In this document: piece by piece, positions 63,621 to 64,000 of the stretch
How positions within the stretch are numbered: the first letter of the stretch is position 1
How the letters are laid out: every line of letters begins with the position of its first letter
Source: Brevundimonas variabilis
Lineage (GTDB): Bacteria > Pseudomonadota > Alphaproteobacteria > Caulobacterales > Caulobacteraceae
DNA length: 64,000 nt
Reading direction: 5' to 3'
Assembly (NCBI RefSeq): GCF_014199945.1
Contig: NZ_JACHOR010000003.1
Coordinates: 1 to 64,000 of the forward strand
Translations under genes and position numbers: made by a program
The notes under the pieces: generated by a model
What the model was told of the DNA's origin: nothing
What the model saw: the letters and a program-made list of their open reading frames with translations, nothing else
Database searches by the model: none

Positions 63621-64000
63621 TCAAAGTTCGGATAGAATGGACTGCATTCGCAGGATTTCGGCCGACTGGTCGGCCACGACCGAGGTCGCAAAGTCCGAAA
63701 GCATTGGGTCTTCGGCCGCGTCCGGATTGGCATTCAGTTCGTCGACCATGTCCAGCGCACCCTGATGGTGCCGGATCATCCCCTCCAGAAACAGACGATC
63801 GAAGGCAGGGCCCGTCGCTGCGGCCAGCCCAGCCATCTGGTTCGGTGTCAGCATTCCGGCCATCAGGGCATGGTCACCCATATCATGACCCGCATGCATT
63901 CCGGCCATGCCCGGCATCTCGAGCGGCTGTCCCCGGGTGTTGAGCCAGTCGCGCATCAGATCGATTTCTGCCGCCTGACTGGACGCAATCCGCTGTCCCA
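63621..64000 (-). CDS. DUF305 protein, C-terminal part (start beyond window)
   Basis: The frame is open to the right edge: GQRIASSQAAEIDLMRDWLN continues into the window, so the true start lies outside. The methionine at 63956 is internal because this preceding sequence is conserved-looking. The family motif MIRHHQGALDM carries paired histidines, and a second His/Met-rich stretch (MPGMAGMHAGHDMGDH) is present. DUF305 proteins are exported helical metal-binding-like proteins. It is upstream of the LVIVD gene (23-base gap), with which it likely forms an operon. Confidence 0.88.
   Translation of the reverse strand, partial: GQRIASSQAAEIDLMRDWLNTRGQPLEMPGMAGMHAGHDMGDHALMAGMLTPNQMAGLAAATGPAFDRLFLEGMIRHHQGALDMVDELNANPDAAEDPMLSDFATSVVADQSAEILRMQSILSEL

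Overview
The window is GC-rich bacterial chromosome, about two thirds ribosomal-protein and RNA-polymerase genes, and reads as an alphaproteobacterium, most probably of the Caulobacterales (Caulobacter/Brevundimonas type). This rests on several traits: the spc/alpha gene order with a short adenylate kinase, an Hda-type DnaA regulator with an N-terminal sliding-clamp motif, tandem M61 peptidases, TonB-like transducers, GC-rich codon third positions and GC-driven open antisense frames. Assignment below order level is inference.

Layout from left to right. (1) 1-3330, minus: str operon rpsL-rpsG-fusA-tuf, with tuf cut by the window edge. (2) 3683-5621, plus: two tandem paralogous TonB-like membrane proteins, separating rpsL from rpoC. 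(3) 5731-14141, minus: rpoB-rpoC. (4) 14519-20030, plus: two M61 peptidases, then two secreted pentapeptide-repeat proteins. (5) 20059-22700: aspS (minus) and hdaA (plus). (6) 22753-25286, minus: two tandem small membrane proteins, a gene-free AT-richer stretch, two small unknown proteins and a LuxR-type regulator. (7) 25392-36139: ppk-ppx, rarA with a coupled VOC protein, a dispersed palindromic repeat, a PhnB-like VOC protein, a DegP/HtrA lipoprotein protease, an ABC-2 exporter pair, a GNAT enzyme, and an exosortase-H-like gene with its membrane companion. (8) 36136-38535 continues that system with an intervening GrpB-family gene and a seven-repeat YVTN propeller ending in a VPTLSTWG sorting tail. 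(9) 39037-56681, minus: the S10-spc-alpha ribosomal block rpsJ to rplQ, interrupted between adk and rpsM by a TonB-like gene and a zinc metalloprotease. (10) 57041-64000: a GIN-domain protein, a coupled cupin/acetyltransferase pair, an L,D-transpeptidase, and an LVIVD protein with a DUF305 protein.

Working together: the minus-strand genes form the core transcription and translation machinery. Three sigma70-like promoters can be proposed, upstream of rpsJ, rpsM and rpsL, and the rpsL leader carries an intrinsic-terminator-like hairpin. Most accessory genes encode envelope or secreted proteins (peptidases, TonB-like proteins, lipoproteins, pentapeptide and propeller proteins). Several of them are tandem duplicates (TonB-like, M61, pentapeptide, small membrane proteins).

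The most coherent accessory system is the exosortase-like enzyme (36136-36684), its translationally coupled membrane partner (35489-36139) and a likely substrate with an IPTLxxWG-type C-terminal sorting signal (37342-38481) about 0.7 kb away. All identifications come from reading the sequence; no database search was run.
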